Shown here in pieces: positions 1 to 12,404 of a DNA stretch of 64,000 bases. The stretch lies in the NCBI GenBank assembly GCA_902702965.1, contig CACRXP010000313.1:14704-78703 (forward strand), read 5' to 3'. Numbering within the stretch: position 1 is the stretch's first letter; the number at the start of each line of letters is the position of its first letter. Under the pieces are notes generated by a model, which was not told the DNA's origin, did no database searches, and was given only the letters and a program-made list of their open reading frames with translations. The position numbers and the translations under genes were made by a program. This DNA is from Spirometra erinaceieuropaei (lineage: Eukaryota > Platyhelminthes > Cestoda > Diphyllobothriidea > Diphyllobothriidae).

Positions 1-1075
1 ACAAGGATAAGAGGCCCGCCATCAATGTTTTGTCTGAGATGTGTGCAATTCCTCACTGCACTAACCGGCTCGCGTCATGTCGAGCGCCCACAACCCCCCA
101 CCAATTCAAACTGTCTGACAATCATCTGGCGAATTCTGCATTCATCTTTTAGGAAAACTTGCCTGAAAACTCTACCTCCTGTGTCAGAGCTGATAGATGC
201 CATATGTTGCAATAGGTTAGGCAGCTAAATTGGCCCCAGTGTTTCCGATCTGTGCGTCCTTTTTCAACAGCGACGGGGGCATTACAGTGGCCATTTTTGA
301 CTTCTTTGCCGTCGTCTGTCAGTGATACCCCAATCCAGGGTCGCACACCCGTGATTTGAGCACTGATCTAGTTGATCATCGAGCAACTCTGGTGGTGAGG
401 ATGGTGGTGGTGGTGGTGGCGGCGACAGTGGCAGCGGCGGCGGCGATGGTGGAGAGGTGGGGTAGATTGAACACAAGTCAGACATCCCATGCAAATTTGC
501 TTATCACTGTTCGATCAGGCATCGCCTTATTTTTCTTGGGCTTCTGTCAATCCGTCCCTTTTATTCAGCAGTAGAAAGTCCTCGTTAACTTCTACCCCTA
601 TGCCAATCAATTGCAGGCCTTGTTTTTGGGATGAAAAAGTGAACTTTTCTTCCTTTTTTTCCGTTGTCTCCCCGCGGCAAGCTCACCTCAACCCCGCCTG
701 TTGGCCAGGTGTCCTTTTGACTGCGGGAGGAGGCGAATTTCGCGCTTGAGATGATTGCCGTTCGTGTGAATTCAACTCAAGAGGCAACGCACTGAATGTG
801 CAACGAAAGGGAAACAGACAGGCGTTTTGTTGTGGGCATCTGTCGGCCAACTTGCGCGCCCCCCTCCTGTTGTTAGCCCTGCAAGGAAAGTGCAGGACTT
901 ATTGCCAGAACTTGCCGTGATATCTGCTGCTGTAAAATGAAAAAAATAAACAATCAGCAAATAGTTAAAAACCTGCCGTCTGGGAGGACCTAATCTTGGG
1001 AGGGGAATTGTAGAACAGCTGTGAGGACTACAAACAACGAAAACTGCGTTTAAACATCCCGTAAACTGCAACCTA
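1..1075. other. No recognisable gene; GGT/GGC low-complexity tract
   Basis: I see no coding similarity here. A G-rich triplet tract (GGT, then GGC/GAT-type units) lies at about 391-460 and produces spurious poly-Val/Ala and poly-Pro frames on the two strands. The rest is unique-looking sequence of mixed composition. Confidence 0.5.
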
Positions 1076-1079
1076 TTTT

Positions 1080-1795
1080 TAAGACTTGATGTCACGTCCA
1101 TCTTTACTTCTATTCCGCGGGATCTGGTAGTGGGCGCCGTTAAACTACTCTTGCTGGACAGATGCAACAAAACGAGGAATCGCCACAAACAAGCCTGAAT
1201 CCTCCAACCCCTGAACTCCTGTCCCATGACGTACTTCACCTTTGACGGAACAATCTAAGAGCAGATGAAAGACACACCATCGGGTTCACTGATTTTAGGA
1301 CTCGCGGCTGAGATGGCCCTAAAACGGTAGAAATTGCTGGTTTTCCAACATCGCAGACCAAAATCCTGAGCTCGATATGTAGATGATACATTCGTTGTCA
1401 TCGCAAGGAAAGAGGTGCTGGAATGAATTGAACATTTTAACGCCGTCTTCTCGAACATCTACTTAACGATGGCGCAAGAAGCGAGCAACAAGCTGGCTTT
1501 CCTCGGTTTTTTCGTCTGCCCCAAATATTGTGACAGCCTAAAAACTAAAGTGATCAATAAAGCGACTAATAAAACGCAAGTACCATGCTTCAACAACAAT
1601 CACCCAACCAGCCACAAACGCTGTTGAGTATGTATGCTATATCGGTGTGGCCAGACGCATTGGAGTAAACCGGAAGACCACGTTGTTGACATTCTTTAAA
1701 TACTGGTCCCCTTTTGCCCCTACTACCGTCTTCTGCGATGGTCTTTGATGATGGATTCGAGTGGGAATCCCAAACGTCGGGCCAATAAACTCCCT
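1080..1795 (+). pseudogene. Decayed Penelope-like element: RT core and 3' end
   Basis: Translation in one main frame gives DVTS-FTSIPRDL at about 1088, FTFDGTI then KDTPSGS near 1240-1290, and YVDDTFVVIA near 1376-1405. These match RT motifs A, B' and C of the intact PLE at 26777-28717. Several in-frame stops and indels show it is dead. After about 1615 the RT thumb and GIY-YIG are missing and the sequence jumps to the PLE 3' UTR, ending in the GATGATGG...CAAACGTC motif and CCAATAAACT. The 155-residue frame on the opposite strand at 772-1239 is a mirror of this RT and is not a gene. Age: old, by divergence from the 25-29 kb copy. Confidence 0.85.
1741..1783 (+). ncRNA. Hammerhead-like motif, degenerate (PLE 3' end)
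   Basis: Same position in the PLE 3' end as the motif at 28771-28812. Core changes (TTGATGA for CTGATGA, CAAAC for GAAAC) suggest it is inactive; helix II (GGATTC/GAATCC) is still perfect. Confidence 0.4.
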
Positions 1796-2152
1796 GTTCC
1801 AGCGATCGCACTGTCTCCCTTTGAGATTGATTATTGGTTTGTTTTACAGCGCACCGACTAAAAAGACTCACTTTTTCGTAGTTGCGGAACGTCGCACGTG
1901 GGTAAGAGCAGAGTGTAAAAGCTAGATTTGTTTATTTACAGCAGCCAATGGAGATAAATGTTAGACCATAAGTTATTCTGAAAAAATAAAGAAAATGAGT
2001 GGTCGGTCAGTATACTTCTTCATTTTTCAGGACATTCAGATTCCCATTGAAGGCCAGTAACATAGGCAGGCCTGACGATTCCGCACAGGATTTTTTGGGC
2101 GCGACAAGATTAGTTGGCACTCAGAAATCTCATTCGGCTCTTCTCCTAAGTT

Positions 2153-3147
2153 CAGCGAGTGACTGATCTCATGAAATGTTGGCTGAAATTCTGAAATGCG
2201 TTTCCGATTAGGAAGGATTACTTGGTCGCGTTTGTAATATTGATTATTGTGCGGCATAATCGTATAGCATTTCGGACTCGGCAGGATGTCGACTTTTGAA
2301 TACTATGCTTTTCAATCTCCTGCAGACACCGTACTCGGTAAAAAAGGACTACTTAATTGGCATGCATTTTTCCATTAATTTTCGATGGTCATGCAAATTT
2401 AAATATATCTTAAAGAAAACATAAACAAAACTATGCTTTCTATCGGTCGTTTGATAGAGAATCACGACTTTTTTTATATTTTTTACTCAAGGAAGGAGCA
2501 TAAACTGATTTTAAAAACGTTTTTAATTATGAGATTTTTTAAGACCCCGCAATGTCCATTCACATAGCATCGTACCTAGCCGTTTATCACAGTTCCTCAT
2601 GAAATGTACAACATAGTCAGCATCCATTGCAAATTGTTATGGACTCTGTATGACATCTTTTTAATGGCATAGAGAAATATGTGATTTTCTTTACGCGGAA
2701 CGCATGCACCTTGTAGACCGAAATCACTAAGCGTTAATGCAATGAATGATCAGCGTCCAAATTACTCGGTAACTAGAAAACTTTTTAAACCTAATCATGC
2801 CCCTTCCTTGAGTATAAAATATAAAAAAGACGTGATTATCTATTAATTGACTGAATGAAAACATATTTTTTGTTTCTGCTTTCTATAAGATATATTTGAA
2901 CTTGCAAGACCAATCGAAAATCAATGTGAAAAATGTATGCTTCTTCAGTAGTCATTTATTACCGAGTACTGTTTCTGCAGGAGATTGAAAAGCATACTAT
3001 TCAAAAGCTGACATCCTGCCGAGTCCGAAATTTTATACGATTATGCCGCACAATAATCAGTATTACAATTGCGACCTAGTAATCCTTCCTAATCGAAAAC
3101 GCATTTCAGAATTTCAGCCAACATTTCACGAGATCGGTCGCTCACTG
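2153..3147. mobile_element. Foldback (long-TIR) MITE-like element, subfamily 2
   Basis: A 995-bp inverted repeat. The left end CAGCGAGTGACTGATCTC and the reverse complement of the right end, CAGTGAGCGACCGATCTC, match, and pairing continues for several hundred bases inward on each side around a central single-copy spacer. A TA follows the right end. There is no transposase reading frame. Its termini differ from the commoner CAGTAGGTGGGCTAAC family but the internal layout is the same (AATGCG...GGATTA..., GCATGCATTTTT...GATTTTCGATG), so it is a sister subfamily. TA target and CAGT-type ends suggest Tc1/mariner-type mobilisation (inference). Confidence 0.85.
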
Positions 3148-3594
3148 TAATTATGTCGCCGACCGCAAAGGTAAGTTCGTGACTCATTTGGTACGCGCAC
3201 GCGAAGACTTCTGATGAATCGTATCTCTGTTGCATCGTCATTTGGCTCTGTGTGGGAAGAAGTAGAAGGACAGATTTTAGAAACAGGAGTTTTCTCATCT
3301 GATGCTTTGGATTCCCACTAGAATTCACCAATCGAGACAGCAGCAGATAAGTGTAATAGGATGCAGTTCCTACGCCATTGTGTGTCTGGGAAAATTAGCG
3401 GCTGCCGCATTTACAACAGATGGTTACGCTTGGCGCAGTAACTGCTCAATCGCCCGCACTCAGGAACACTGTTTATTGGAGTTTTAATCACTCGGTTAAT
3501 TGACTAACCGATAAAGTCAGTGGATGCACTGTAGCGTGTACGCTTCCCACGCGACTAGTAATATGGCCTAAGAAAATCCTGGGCGTCGAATATA

Positions 3595-4465
3595 CAGTAG
3601 GTGGGTTAGCTCATGAAATGTCAGCCGAAATTCAAAATGCGTTTTCGTTTCGAAAAGATTAATTAAGTAGTGATGTAAAACTAGTCAGCATGCAAGGTAA
3701 TTTTATCACAATTCAACTACCTTAGAATGACCGACTTTCGAACGAACTTCGTCCCGGCTGCATGCAGGAAATACACTCTGCAAAAAATCACTACTTAAGT
3801 AGCATGCATTTTCCCATTGATTTTCGATGCCCTTAGGAATTCAATTGTATTTCATGGAGTACATGCATAAAAATATTCATTCTTCTACTCATTTGGCAGA
3901 AATTCACGCCTTTTGCCAATTCCATACTCGAATAAAAGGTATATTTGGTTGTAAAAAGTGTTTAATTGTGAGATTTTTTAATACAGTAAAACGGCCGTTC
4001 ATAAAACGTCATGCCTCTGCATTTATTAGCGTTGCTTTCAAAGCTAACAATATGGCTCAAATCCACTGCTAAATTTTATGAACCCCATATGATCTCCTCT
4101 TAATTCCGTAGTGAAATGCTTGGTTTTCCGTACGCGGAAAATATACGGCTTGTAGGTTGGAAACCCTGAATTCAAGTGTAACAGTAGGTCGAGTTCAAAA
4201 CTATTCGGGAATTGGAAAAGTTTCTTAAAACCGAATCAAACTTTTTTCGAGTATAAAATTGAAAGAAGATGTAATTTTCTACCTAAGGAGAAAAAAGTAA
4301 TTATTTTTACATATGTTTTCTATGAAATATTACTGACTTTCTAAGGGCATCGAAAATCAGTGGGAAAAATGCATGCTACCTAAGTATTCATTTTTTACAG
4401 AGTATAGTTCCTGCATGCGACCGAAAAATAGTTCATTCGAAAGCCGGCGTCCTGTGGTAAATGAA
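3595..4465. mobile_element. Foldback MITE-like element, main family, 3'-truncated
   Basis: Starts TA|CAGTAGGTGGGTTAGCTC at 3593-3612 and continues with the family layout through both arms and spacer. The last ~120 bp of the right arm are missing: similarity stops at about 4465 within GTCCTGTGGTAAATGAATGG. No coding capacity. Confidence 0.85.
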
Positions 4466-6843
4466 TGGTTTCAATGGGTATCAGATTGTTCACAGGTAGG
4501 AGTGATGAGGGCTTCCTTAGACTCGACCCCCAGGCATCAGTTTGTTATGCGAGTGGGCCAGTCATCTGATGCGAGAATTGGGGGCAGGTGACTGACAGAA
4601 CTCGGACAATCCGTCTTCGAGTGCCACGCATCCTGTCCCCAGTCGAACACGTGGGGTTTGCACACAAGAGGATAGGCTGCCCCGAGCTTACGTGTTGCAG
4701 TACATGGGGGGAGGCAACAGGAAGAGCCGAAGGATATGCTTCCCGCTTTTGTGAGGTGTACCTATTCCGTGTTTGGGGTTGATGATATGGACTACATTCG
4801 TGTGTGGTTTGTGCTGGTAGGGTAAAGTGTGTTAATGGGACCTGGTCCGCAGCACTTTGTCACAGATTTTCATGAAGGCGCATGTGGCCGAGTAGGCGCA
4901 TGCGGTGACTGAGTGCTTGCGGGTGGTGCGGGAAGTCGAGGTTAGGGTGATGGCATTGGTTTGTCATCCCCTGTTCGCTGGATTTGTAGGTGGTTGACCG
5001 GTTCGGTAGGTTATCCGAATGTGCGTTGGCTGAGGTTGTCGTGTTGGTGGTGGTGGTGGTGATGCTGCTGGCTCTAACGCTAGTAGAGAAGGGGTTAAAA
5101 ATGTTGGAGGAGGGAGAGTTCTCGGATGTGCAAGGTTTGCTGACGGGTCGACATCGCGACTGAATTCGCTGTCACGGGTACGTACGTGGCTGAGCATGCC
5201 CATGCGATGACTGAATGCGTGTGAGCAGTTGAGGCGGGCGCAGCCAGCGTATGTCGGGACTCCCGACACTGGTCCATCGGTCTCACTGCGACGGATCTGC
5301 GGTGTCCAACCTGAACGATGCACGGTGTGAGGGTAGAATTAAGATGAAAGAACATTGAAATCGATTCCCAATGCTGGTGGTGGTGGTGGTGGTGGTGGTG
5401 TTGGTGGTGGTGGTGGGTGTCTTTTTCGTCGAGGTCGTGGGGTTTACGGCAAATGTGGCGATGGTGGCGTTTGAGGAGACAGTATGTGAAGTTGTCATGT
5501 TGCTGTTGCATTGCTTCCGAAGATGTCCAATGGGTTCGAAATGTCCGCTGGCAATACCGACACAGTGGGCGCAGTTGAGCGTTGAGGTTGTTTGTCGGGG
5601 GCGCCTGGGAACTTGCAGGCGCCGCTTGGCTTCAGCTTCGGCAATCCTGTTAGCCCTTTAGATTGCTTTTTAAGGTCGCTTGATCCTGCTTGAGGTTCCG
5701 TTTGGTCTCTTGATTGATTTGAAGATGCCTAAGAAGAAATTTCAGAGTGTCTTTGTAGCGTCGTCCCTCTGTTTGTTGTTCAATGCCAATACACCGGTGC
5801 TACACCCGCTCCGCCGGACGCGCTGATTGATCTGCCGTCAGGATGAGGCATTTTCCAAGAACTGAAACGGCTTCTTACTGTAGAGGATATTTTGCGCTTT
5901 CGTTTCAAATAATAAAGATCCTTATAATCGTAATAGCCTTTAAGTGCCCAAAGATCTAGCGAAATCTTCCTGGTGGGAAATTATTACTTCAATTTATTGA
6001 GCAGGAAGGATTTTGACGATGATGGGCGGGTTTAGCGAAAACCCGGTGGAAACTTTACTTAAATCATAATAGTCTCCCTCTATAAGACTGGGAAATTTTT
6101 ATTCTATTAATTCGCACAGCCGGTAGATGCCCTGAACGTGGGTGTGTGATTTTCAGTTTACCTAGTCTGTAAAGTAAAATATGTTATGGACTTAAATTCC
6201 GGACAGTGTTCAGCAACCGTTATTTTTTGTGGTCCTTGGGCGAAAATAATGTAACGACAAAAAAATAGAGCGCCGTCTCCTTTAAGTTTGCTCAGAACTA
6301 AATAAGAAAGTTCGTGGACCGATTCAATAGCATATTTTTTTTATTTTATCCAATTCATTCCTTTGGCATTAATTAGTGATTTAATGACCGCTAAAGTTAA
6401 AGCGCCGAACTGTGTTTAAAGCACAACGTCCCACATGAAACTTTTTGTTTCGGTCGGTTGATTACTTTGTATGTCTCTTGGCGTCTACTCCAAATTTACG
6501 AGACTTTTTTGGGGACATCGTTATCGTTATCTGCATTTTATGACTATCTGCCGATGAAAGATGAGTCAGTAATGGTCTGGTATTCTTCTCGCATTCTGAC
6601 CTTTCTTGCAATCCGAGAAACATAAAACCCATTATTTAGCTCACAATACAAGGTGACTTTAGGGCAGTTCTTTGTGACTAATTGTCCAAACACAGTCCGG
6701 CGCATGCCAGATTATATTTTCGTGACCTAATGCACAAAAATCACTTAGTATATTAGGCGTAAGGTAATTCGTGATACCTTACGAGCCTATACTCTTTGAA
6801 TGGGAATATGCGAATTTTAGAGAATTGTGCCACTACCAACATA
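4466..6843. other. No gene seen; GGT-repeat tracts
   Basis: Two GGT/GTG tracts (5041-5071 and 5375-5417) generate long His/Thr/Val-rich spurious frames on both strands around 4964-5661. I recognise no protein family, RNA gene or dispersed repeat from the other parts of this window. Confidence 0.45.
5375..5417 (+). repeat. GGT trinucleotide microsatellite
   Basis: Near-perfect (GGT)n interrupted once by GTT. It explains the poly-Val and poly-His frames on the two strands. Confidence 0.9.
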
Positions 6844-7550
6844 CAGTAGATATGTTGTTTTTTGAAACGGTAACCGAAATTCTGAACCGCATTTTTGCCT
6901 GCGACGGATAACATAAGTGGGCCCTAGTGCAGCATAACTTCAAAGTATTGAAGGTTCCCGAACGAGCCTCTTTTCGGTCGTTTGCAAAAACCATATTTTG
7001 TAAAAACATTATTACTTATGTAGTATGGACTTTAATCATTGACTTTCGACGCCGTTATAAATTTAAGTGTATTTTGTGGACAAAACACACAAGCATATAT
7101 TATCTCATACCCGTTTGGTAGAAAATTACGTTTTCCTCTAATTTTATACTTGAAGAAAAGGTATTTTTTGTTTTTAAACGTTTCGTGTTATTAGATTGTC
7201 TAAGGTGATGAAAAGTCTACTCAAAAGGCGTTTTACATGTCCATTTATAACTGCTATTTATAAAATAAGCAACACGGTCCACATCCATTGCAAAACTTTA
7301 GGAACCCTATATGGCATGCTTTCAATAACGTATCGAAGTGTGTGATTTTCCATGCACGACAAATATACAGCTGGCATTTTAGAATTCCTGAATGCAACTG
7401 TAACGGAAGGTCGGATTCAAACTTACACACTAATTCAAATGGATTTTCAAAACTAAACAATGTATTTTGCCCCAGGATACATTTAGAGAAGGCGCAATTT
7501 GCTACTAGATGAACATAAGAAAGCACATCTGAAAGCATGCTTTTTAGGTG
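6844..7550. mobile_element. Foldback MITE-like element, degenerate
   Basis: Begins TA|CAGTAGATATGTT at 6842. Family blocks follow: AACCGAAATTCTGAA at 6870, AAAAACATTATTACTTATGT at 7003 and GACTTTCGACGCC near 7040. The right arm decays after about 7540 with loss of the outer end. The overlapping 94- and 74-residue frames at 7254-7538 are inside it and are not genes. Confidence 0.7.
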
Positions 7551-7743
7551 GCAGTGAGGTTTGTAACACCCTTGGCTGGTTGTTCAAAAATGTACCTTTC
7601 CATCTTACTTAGGTGCGCGTGTTTCATAACGATTAGCCTGGCAATCGTTCGCGAGGAGGATTATACGATGCTCGTATTCTTACCCTCACTAGCGTTAATG
7701 GCGACAAACGTGCCCATTTCGGGCTCAAAGTTGGGTGAGGTCC

Positions 7744-7990
7744 ACGCTTAAGGTTAGGGTTGGTGTTAGGGGGTGTGGAATACTTAGGGGGTTGTCAAAT
7801 TTGGCTTATGGTTTGAATTTGCGGTTGAGACTAGGTTTGGTGTTTTGGTTTTAGATTGGAGTTTTGGGGTTTGGATTGGGATCAGGGCTAGGTTTAGAGT
7901 TTCAAGATTAGTGGTCGAGTGGTTAGGGTTCCGTTTTAGGGTGAGCGTTGGCGTTTTCCATTTCCAGTCGGGGTTGCGGCTGCGTTCGTC
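7744..7990 (+). repeat. Degenerate TTAGGG/GTTTGG-like array
   Basis: G/T-rich strand with repeated GGTTAGGG, GGTTTGG, GGTTTAG variants (for example AAGGTTAGGGTTGGTGTTAG at 7751). It resembles a decayed telomere-type repeat. I see no flanking inverted repeat here, unlike the arrays at 9.2, 10.6 and 20.7 kb. Confidence 0.7.
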
Positions 7991-9198
7991 TACGACCTAA
8001 ATATTTTGGAGTTAAGAGATGGGGTGACCCATTACATCACGCATCCTCTTTACCAGGCGTCTCGTTGTATGTTCAATTTATCCCGCTCCATGGGAGCAGG
8101 TGAATGAGTAAATGTACATTGATGTGGCCGCCAACGGTAGTCTGGTGAGTGCGTGAATATATGCTCACCTGGCTAGACAGAGGTTAGACCCGATCGATTT
8201 CGAGTTCTATGCTCGCACATTTAATCAATGCGAATCACCGAGTCGATGCCAAGGAAGCATTTCAGGTGATCTATCGGACACTAACAAGCTTTTCTAAAGA
8301 CCTACGCCAACGGATACTACCAATGGCCGAGGCAGTGGCTATACGGATACCGAATCTAGTGCTATGCCGTCAAAAAAGCTGACACAAGCGCTCTCTCTGC
8401 CGTGGCCAACGCCAACCTCGAGGGATGACGACATGCCGCCTCGAATCCCTAATTACAGTGATGGGTACTCTGTGTACTCAATCCAAGAACATCACTCAAA
8501 GACTCTCTTCTTCCCCTCCCTTAGCTGTGAGGAGCAACACCCGCCGACCTCGTCATGCGGGCGGCGTGGGGATGATGAGTGTTAATGCCTTAATAGCCGT
8601 TGAAACATCTATAAACACTGTTAATTTTGTACATTTTTATTCCTCCATGTAACTGTACTGGCCTGACGAAGAATTACGGAAAACACGTGTTTGCCAACTT
8701 GATTTTTCCTTGTGAGAGATGACGCAATCTGTCCCGTAATTTCTTGACACCGGTTTTCCGCGTAGTCGTCAGACTGGAATAGATATGCAACAATCGTTGG
8801 CTTTTTGAACTTGCCCAAAATTCGACACTTGTCCTATGTTTATATCAACAAACTATCGTTGTTTGCTACCATACTGTTTGAAGTGGCTGCCGTCTCTTCC
8901 TTTCTTCCTTGAGACTCTTGTGTGCGACATCCCACTCAAAATGCTTATTGTTGCATTACTTAACCGAACGCATGGTCTCGAGGACCTTTCGGCCTTTCAG
9001 GCGAGGGCAGCCGTCAATGATGCAAGTTCTGTGCAGAGTGCGTGTGTGCCTGATATTTCGGGTATGCATGGTTACTTTGAACAGGCACTCCTGCCTCTTC
9101 ACTGCTGAATGCTACTCATGAATGCGTGCGGAGGTGGACTTGCCAGTTTGACCACTGTAAACTACATCGCAAGCATCCCATGAAATTCGGCAAAGGGT
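7991..9198. other. No recognisable gene or repeat
   Basis: Only short overlapping frames in several registers; none shows a recognisable domain. Confidence 0.4.
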
Positions 9199-9464
9199 AA
9201 GATTTGGTTATGTAACCCCACTTGATGGACAAAATATTGTTGGGATTGGAGTTAGGCGTTAGGGTTGGGGTTAGGGCAACTATTTCTCAACCAGTCAAGG
9301 CACAACCGCGCATTTCCAATAGCTTTTCTTTTGCATAAAACTACTCGACATCGTCGCCTGTGCGCTTACTGGCCCCCACCTTTAAAAACTCCTATTACCA
9401 CCGGTTCCGTATTACAGGTGGCTGGAATTTATTCACTTCAGGTGGGGCTTCATAATCACATCTG
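9199..9464. mobile_element. Short-TIR element with internal TTAGGG-like repeat
   Basis: Left end AAGATTTGGTTATGTAACCC and right end (reverse complement) CAGATGTGATTATGAAGCCC are the terminal inverted repeats of the element at 20698-21000, here slightly diverged. Inside, at 9248-9275, is a G-strand TTAGGG-like tract. The orientation is opposite to the 20.7-kb copy. About 266 bp, non-coding. Confidence 0.75.
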
Positions 9465-10602
9465 ATCCGGTAAAGTATCAAATGCTCAAATTTTAGATGA
9501 ACATGCTTTCCATTTGAACTTCTAAAGGCTAGACCTTTTACCCCTTATCGTTTAACTCATGTGGACTAACATTCCGAACGGGGTGGACTTGCGAGTAGAT
9601 CTTGCGCAGTAGTAGATAAAAATATTTACAATTGTAAAAACAATCGGGAGGTTTCATGAAAACAAAGTACGCGGAGGGCAGAGTCTCGGCTAAACAAAGT
9701 GGTTAAGTCTGCTTTTATCTGCGAAAAAACGTTTTTGTCCTATGAGTGCCTCAGTAACCTCCTGGCTACTTGATTGGATGTTTCATTTAACCGAACGGCC
9801 TCTGCCTCAACCTGCAGTTACAACCAGGTCTCAGCTTACTACATCTTCAATGAGTTAATGCCTCCTGTAAATTTGGGCCACGAATAGTAGGGGATGTACG
9901 GTGGACTGCGCTGCGCAAGGGGCTAATGTGCGCAGTTATGTCAATTGCCTTAAAATATGCAAACGAGGCCTTTTAATAGGCCAAGGAGCCTCGATTACAT
10001 CTGTCTCATCAACCACCATCTCGAGACTCACCACTACGGCGCATAAAGCCGACCTGCTAGGAGGACGGCAGCTTAATTAATCCTCGTCTATCCCTCTAGC
10101 CCCCACCCCTTCTGTGTACTGCTTTTTAATGATGCCGCTCCCAAACTGCATCATATAAACTTAACCAATGTCTTCCCCCCCCCCTCTTCCACCTTCTGCA
10201 CGCGGTGCCTGACCATTTCATTAAAACATACTGTCCTGCAGGCTTCCGAACCTTTCAAGTCCTGTAAACTCGCCTGTGAATCCAGTGTAGCTGAATATAC
10301 TGGCGGAAGCCCCTGTATTTTGGTGGAATGCACGTCCTATTTCGAAGGATGATTCATGATTAGATGCGATACTATCGCGTATGCACCTCGAGTCCATAAT
10401 AGCCGCGGAGTGAAGACGACTTAATCTGACCGGGGCAAGGATGACGTGTGCGAAGTCGAAAAAACCGTCCACCTTTAAGACGCGCCTTTATGACAGATTC
10501 CGGTTTAACTCAAAAAATGGATAAAAATGAATGCGTTTTCAGCTAATCTTTCCCTAAATTGACATTTAGTATCAGCAAAGTGAGCAGGTAACTTATCTCT
10601 GC
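9465..10602. other. No recognisable gene
   Basis: Frames at 10151-10472 (minus) overlap each other in two registers and show no domain. A C-rich run lies near 10177-10186. No similarity to the repeats in this window was seen. Confidence 0.4.
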
Positions 10603-11109
10603 CGGTAAGATCTTATTTCGTTGCCACACCTGTTAGGGATTAGTGCTAAGGGTTGGGGCTAGGGGTTGGGGTTAGGGTTTAGGGTTAGGAGTTAAGAGTT
10701 ATGGTTAGAGGTTAGGAGTTAGGGTTAAGGGTAGGGGTTAGGGTTGTGGTTGGGGGCCAGTGTTAGGGGTCAGATTTAGGGTTAGGGGTTAGGTTTAGGG
10801 GGTTAATGTTAGTGTTAGGGATTGGAGTTTGGGATTCGGGTTAGGGTTTGGGTTATGGTTAGTGATTAGTCAGACAAGGGAGACTAGTAATACCATTCTG
10901 CCTATATCATGCGCCGTTGTGTGGCTGCTAGTTGCGCTCGATAAAGAGCCCGTAAGGCACAACGGAACGAGTGAGTTCCGTAAGAACGATCGGTGAACGC
11001 CCCTCCACCACTAGTGATTAGTGTCAAACCCCCTATCACCACCTGTCCCGTATGGCAGGCCTCTGGGGATTGTCAGCTGCAGGTGAGGCTACGAAATAAG
11101 CTTCAACCG
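10603..11109. mobile_element. Short-TIR element with long TTAGGG-like array, split by an R1 insertion
   Basis: Left end CGGTAAGATCTTATTTCGTT (10603) pairs with the reverse complement of the right end, CGGTTGAAGCTTATTTCGTA (11109), over about 30 bp and ending in CACCTG. Degenerate GGTTAGGG variants fill 10630-10860. A 141-bp R1 fragment (10871-11011) with an 11-bp target duplication interrupts it. Same family as 20698-21000. Confidence 0.7.
10871..11011 (+). mobile_element. R1 retrozyme-like fragment with inverted 5' tip
   Basis: Flanked by the 11-bp direct repeat TAGTGATTAGT (10860-10870 and 11012-11022). Most of it is the R1 tail in plus orientation (ATTCTGCCTATATCATGCGC ... GATCGGTGAACGCCCCT). 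The first ~14 bases (ACAAGGGAGACT) are R1 in the opposite orientation, so even this short copy has an inverted junction. It lacks the tRNA-like head and the hammerhead-like core. Confidence 0.8.
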
Positions 11110-12404
11110 ATTTGCCTCCCCCTAATGGTTCATTTTTGTTTCGCCCTATCAGAATTTCCCCAACAGACTTCTGTCCGGTTTTACTTGATTGGTCCACGCG
11201 GAATGCATCGAAAAGGTAACAAATTAGCCCCGATTTCCTTTGCAGAATGTTTAAAAGCAAACTGTCAACATGTGAGAAGCCGCGTGATCAGCGAATTTTT
11301 GTTTTGATGGAAAAAAAGTTGGCAAATTTCCGTCGAGTGTTATGTCTCTTGGCTATGGTAGACACGCACACAACATGTGAGAAGTAACTGACACTGAGTG
11401 TTGTTTGACTAAAGTACACTCAAGGCCAGGAGCGCTTTTTATGCCACTTTGAGTCCAACTTGTCGACGTAAAATCCGATGACAAGGCGGAATAAACGCAA
11501 AATTTTAGCTGATGTGTTTGACCTTTATAGTAGTCAGCGTCACAGCCGGAGAGACAGTCGAACTTACTGATTTTCTCAGTAGCTCAGACTTGAGCGGTAT
11601 CTAGCCCCGAATGCAGAATGGCTGCTGATTCAGAAAGAGGTCAAATGTACTTGTTACAACAATTTCTTTCTTTGATATGGCAAGTTTTGCATATTATCAA
11701 AAAGGCTTCGTCGGCTCGACAAGGATTAGATCGCCGTTTACCTGTAACTTGGATCGGTTCCGGGTTTTTTAAGCTTGAATGGTAAAGCGTACGGTAAAAA
11801 GACAAGCCTCTCGCAGCTCGCTTCTTTTCACCTTCAATAAGAGTTTCGGAGCTCCTAAAGCTATTTGTGACTGTCGAGCTCGGTACGGAGAGGACGGTGT
11901 GCCAGATAAGCCGTTCAATACTGGTTAGTCACATTCAAAACTCGTACACTCAAAAGTAAAGACGTCCCCGACGTCGGACGGCCGTCTGGCTCCGATGAAG
12001 AATGTCCGAATGCAATTTTTGATAACCCAGCAGAGCATTGTCGAAAAAATACAGCTGCACTTCTGGAGGTAGAGTTGGTGGGGAAAGTTCAGAATCATTG
12101 AACGTAGGTGTACTGTCGAAAAACAACAAACATCGGCACTCCTTTGTGTTGCGGTCGGTTTGTTTGGGCGGCGCAAATGTCCCTGTGGACACAAGCAGCA
12201 CTTTCTCTATCGCACAGTTACTGGCAGTTAAAAGCTAGGCTTCTGCGTCAGTACTAAACAAGGAATAGATGAGCGCCGGCGAACAAAAAACGCCTCGGTC
12301 GAAGCAGAATCTTCCTCCGCGAAAGCCCATGTATGCGATGTCATTTGGAGGGCGTAATTCGCTACAACATACACAAGCAAGGTCATATGGTAGAGAGCAA
12401 CCTC
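11110..12404. other. No recognisable gene
   Basis: Overlapping frames at 11925-12238 on both strands show no domain I know. No repeats of this window were seen. Confidence 0.4.

Noticed and set aside
772..1239. 155-residue minus-strand frame
   Set aside because: It is the opposite strand of the decayed PLE reverse transcriptase; the same mirror frame occurs at 26501-26685 and 27766-28044.
3827..4072. 81-residue frame, similar to one at 30310-30558
   Set aside because: The similarity is because both are spacer and arm sequence of the foldback family; frames are broken in other copies.
4964..5661. Long His/Thr/Val-rich frames on both strands
   Set aside because: Produced by the GGT microsatellite; no domain and no conservation seen.
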